Under the pieces are notes generated by a model that worked only from the letters and a program-made list of their open reading frames with translations, ran no database searches and was not told the DNA's origin. A stretch of 7,244 bases of DNA from positions 1 through 7,244 of the forward strand of contig DASTMZ010000173.1 in the NCBI GenBank assembly GCA_035713725.1. The letters are read 5' to 3'. A program made the translations under genes and the position numbers. This stretch comes from DASQPR01 sp035713725. GTDB taxonomy: Bacteria > Actinomycetota > Actinomycetes > Mycobacteriales > Micromonosporaceae. Positions 4,807-7,244 of this stretch are shown in pieces (positions within the stretch are counted from its first letter, which is position 1; each line of letters begins with the position of its first letter).

Positions 4807-7244
4807 ATGACGCCGCTCGATACTCCGTTCGCCGCCCGCCACATCGGCCCGTCCGCCGACGACGTCGCGCACATGCTCGCCGCCGTGGGATACGGGTCCG
4901 TGGACGAACTGATGGACGTCGCGATCCCCGAGACAATCCGCTTCCACGGTCAGCTGTCGCTGCCGGAGTCGGCGACCGAGGCCGAGGTGATCGCCGAACT
5001 GCGGTCACTCGCGGGGCAGAACAAGCCGTTGGTATCCATGATCGGCCTCGGCTACTACGGCACGCACACGCCGCCGGTGATTCGGCGCAACGTCCTCGAG
5101 AACCCGGCGTGGTACACGGCCTATACGCCGTACCAGCCGGAGATCAGCCAGGGCCGGCTCGAGGCGCTGCTCAACTTCCAGACGATCGTCACCGACCTGA
5201 CCGGCCTCGCGACCGCGAACGCGTCGATGCTCGACGAGGGGACCGCGGCCGCCGAGGCGATGGCGCTCGCACGGCGGTCGTCGAAGTCGACGAGCAACGT
5301 CTACGTGGTCGACGCCGACGCGCTGCCGCAGTCGATCGGCGTGATCACCACGCGAGCGATCCCGCTCGGCATCGAGGTCCGCGTCGTCGACCTCGATCGC
5401 GAGCCAATGCCCGCTGAGTTCTTCGGCGTACACGTGCAGTTCCCGGGCGCGAGCGGCAAGATCCGCGACCACGCTCCACTGATCGCCGCCGCCCACACGG
5501 CCGGTGCGCTCGTCGCGGTCGCCGCCGACCTGCTCGGTCTCACGCTGCTTCGGCCACCCGGCGAGATCGGCGCCGACATCGCGTGCGGGTCGGCGCAGCG
5601 GTTCGGGGTACCCATGGGCTTCGGCGGCCCACACGCCGGCTACCTCGCGGTGCGCGCGGGCCTGGAGCGGTCGCTGCCCGGGCGGCTGGTGGGGGTGAGC
5701 CGTGACGCCGCCGGCGCGCCCGCCTACCGCCTCGCGTTGCAGACCCGCGAGCAGCACATCCGGCGCGAGAAGGCGACCAGCAACATATGCACCGCGCAGG
5801 TCCTGCTGGCCGTGATCGCGAGCATGTACGCGGTCTACCACGGACCGGCCGGCCTGGCTCGCATCGCCCGTCGCACGCACGAGCACGCCACCGCGCTCGT
5901 TGCCGGCTTGCGCGCCGGTGGGATCGACGTGGTGCACCGCGCGTTCTTCGACACCGTGGCCGCGTCCGTGCCGGGCCGCGCCGCCGAGATCGTGGCTGCC
6001 GCCGAGCGTGCCGGCGTCAATCTGTACGCCCCGGACGCCGACCACGTGCAGGTGTCGTGCGACGAGACGACGACCGCCGCGCACATCGCCACCGTGCTCG
6101 CCGCGTTCGGCGTGTCGCCGGCCGACGCCGCGGCCGGTGCGCCGCTGCCCGCGATCCCGGAGGTGCTCGCGCGCACCACGCCGTTCGGCACGCACCCGGT
6201 GTTCGCCGCGCACCATTCGGAGACCGCGATGCTGCGCTACTTGCGGTCGCTCGCGGACAAGGACTACGCGCTCGACCGCGGGATGATCCCGCTCGGCTCG
6301 TGCACGATGAAGCTCAACGCGACCACCGAGATGGAGCCGATCACCTGGCCGGAATTCGCGAACATGCATCCGTACGCGCCGGTCACGCAGACCGCCGGGT
6401 ACGCGGCGATGATCGCTCAGCTGGAGGGCTGGCTCGCGGAGATCACCGGATACGACGCGGTCAGCGTGCAGCCGAACGCCGGCTCACAGGGCGAGCTTGC
6501 CGGCCTGCTGGCGATTCACGCGTACCACCGCGCACGCGGCGACCGGGATCGAGACGTTTGCCTGATCCCGTCGAGCGCACACGGCACGAACGCGGCGAGC
6601 GCCGTGATGGCCGGCATGCGGGTGGTTGTCGTGGCGTGCGACTCGGACGGCAACGTCGATCTCGACGACTTGGCCGGCAAGATCGAGGCGCACCGCGAAC
6701 GGCTCGCCGCGATCATGGTGACGTACCCGTCGACACATGGCGTCTACGAGCGGTCGATCGCCGAACTGTGCGCGCAGGTGCACGACGCGGGCGGACAGGT
6801 GTACGTGGACGGCGCGAATCTCAACGCGCTGCTCGGCTTCGCGCGCCCCGGTCGGTTCGGCGCGGACGTATCGCACCTGAATCTGCACAAGACGTTCTGC
6901 ATTCCGCACGGCGGCGGCGGACCCGGTGTCGGACCGGTCGCGGTGCGGTCGCATCTGGCGCCGTACCTGCCGGGCAACCCGCTCGCGCCGGAGGCCGCCG
7001 TGGTCGGGCCGGTGGCCAGCGCGCCGTACGGCTCGGCGGGCATCCTGCCGATCCCGTGGGCGTACCTGCGGATGATGGGGCCGGACGGGCTCGCTCGCGC
7101 GACGGGCGTCGCGGTGCTCGCCGCGAACTACATCGCGGCGCGGCTCGCCGATCACTTCCCGGTGCTCTACGCCGGCAACAAGGGTCTCGTCGCGCACGAA
7201 TGCATCCTCGATCTGCGACAGATCACCCGGACCACCGGCGTCAC
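4807..7244 (+). CDS. gcvP: Glycine dehydrogenase (decarboxylating), P protein, 3'-partial
   Basis: PLP-dependent P protein of the glycine cleavage complex (cytoplasm). It decarboxylates glycine and loads the aminomethyl group onto the lipoyl arm of GcvH, encoded upstream. 812 codons are present; full-length single-chain P proteins are about 950 aa, so roughly 140 residues lie beyond the right edge. This is the fused (long) form with both halves: the N-terminal half has RHIGP (11-15), YTPYQPEISQGRLEALLNFQ (106-125), NASMLDEGTAAAEAM (138-152) and SNICTAQVLL; the catalytic C-terminal half has PLGSCTMKLNA (495-505), PNAGSQGE, SSAHGTNAASA (589-599) and NLHKTFCIPHGGGGPG with the PLP lysine at residue 695. 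The start is ATG 4807, with GGGAG at 4795-4799 spaced by 7 nt. The frame is intact throughout. Expression is expected to depend on the glycine riboswitch just upstream. Confidence 0.97.
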   Translation, partial: MTPLDTPFAARHIGPSADDVAHMLAAVGYGSVDELMDVAIPETIRFHGQLSLPESATEAEVIAELRSLAGQNKPLVSMIGLGYYGTHTPPVIRRNVLENPAWYTAYTPYQPEISQGRLEALLNFQTIVTDLTGLATANASMLDEGTAAAEAMALARRSSKSTSNVYVVDADALPQSIGVITTRAIPLGIEVRVVDLDREPMPAEFFGVHVQFPGASGKIRDHAPLIAAAHTAGALVAVAADLLGLTLLRPPGEIGADIACGSAQRFGVPMGFGGPHAGYLAVRAGLERSLPGRLVGVSRDAAGAPAYRLALQTREQHIRREKATSNICTAQVLLAVIASMYAVYHGPAGLARIARRTHEHATALVAGLRAGGIDVVHRAFFDTVAASVPGRAAEIVAAAERAGVNLYAPDADHVQVSCDETTTAAHIATVLAAFGVSPADAAAGAPLPAIPEVLARTTPFGTHPVFAAHHSETAMLRYLRSLADKDYALDRGMIPLGSCTMKLNATTEMEPITWPEFANMHPYAPVTQTAGYAAMIAQLEGWLAEITGYDAVSVQPNAGSQGELAGLLAIHAYHRARGDRDRDVCLIPSSAHGTNAASAVMAGMRVVVVACDSDGNVDLDDLAGKIEAHRERLAAIMVTYPSTHGVYERSIAELCAQVHDAGGQVYVDGANLNALLGFARPGRFGADVSHLNLHKTFCIPHGGGGPGVGPVAVRSHLAPYLPGNPLAPEAAVVGPVASAPYGSAGILPIPWAYLRMMGPDGLARATGVAVLAANYIAARLADHFPVLYAGNKGLVAHECILDLRQITRTTGV

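Noticed and set aside
4641..5417. 258-codon plus-strand frame starting in the gcvP leader
   Set aside because: It starts inside the riboswitch aptamer and overlaps gcvP in another frame. M. tuberculosis has a small annotated gene (Rv1831) at about this position, but I see no protein-like signal here.
5005..6369. 454-codon open frame on the minus strand
   Set aside because: It lies wholly inside gcvP, whose frame is intact and carries all P-protein motifs. The reverse translation is an Arg/His-rich composition typical of antisense frames in high-GC genes.

Overview
The window reads as a conserved chromosomal block from a high-GC actinobacterium (Actinomycetota). Every gene I can support lies on the + strand. 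The evidence for the lineage is very high G+C at third codon positions, GTG starts, and a gene order that matches the Mycobacterium tuberculosis block Rv1825 to Rv1832: DUF881 membrane protein, gcvH, garA-type FHA protein, ftsR-type MerR regulator, DUF151 bifunctional nuclease, a second MerR regulator (Rv1830 type), then gcvP. I cannot place it to genus. There are no transposases, phage genes, tRNAs, rRNAs or CRISPR arrays.

Layout. Bases 3-755 are the C-terminal part of a DUF881 protein that enters from the left edge. Bases 839-1216 are gcvH, the lipoyl carrier of the glycine cleavage system. A TTGACC-N18-TAGGCT promoter precedes the FHA gene (1394-1837). The ftsR-like gene follows 43 bp later (1881-2711). 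A 275-bp gap then holds a hairpin and five 15-bp direct repeats, and leads into the DUF151 gene (2987-3451). A 417-bp gene-less gap starts with a second, different 15-bp repeat array (3456-3545) and contains a strong stem-loop (3726-3756) next to a possible -10 box. It leads into the second MerR gene, whose start I place at GTG 3869. Bases 4508-4806 hold a promoter-like hexamer and a glycine riboswitch (aptamer about 4621-4700, plus a degenerate second 'ghost' aptamer about 4711-4761). These precede gcvP, which starts at 4807 and runs off the right edge with 812 codons present.

How the genes work together. GcvH and GcvP are the H and P proteins of glycine cleavage, and the riboswitch should tie GcvP production to free glycine. 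The FHA protein belongs to the GarA/OdhI family, which controls the 2-oxoglutarate node (2-oxoglutarate dehydrogenase, glutamate dehydrogenase, glutamate synthase) in response to Ser/Thr kinases. The two MerR proteins resemble regulators linked to cell division in relatives. The block therefore joins one-carbon/nitrogen metabolism with growth and division control.

The genes are ordinary. The less ordinary material is non-coding: two 15-bp repeat arrays flanking the DUF151 gene, a third 15-bp tandem duplication inside the second MerR gene, a frame in the downstream array that reads as pentapeptide repeats with coding-like third positions, and mutually exclusive stems in the gcvP leader. I see no clear undescribed multi-gene system.
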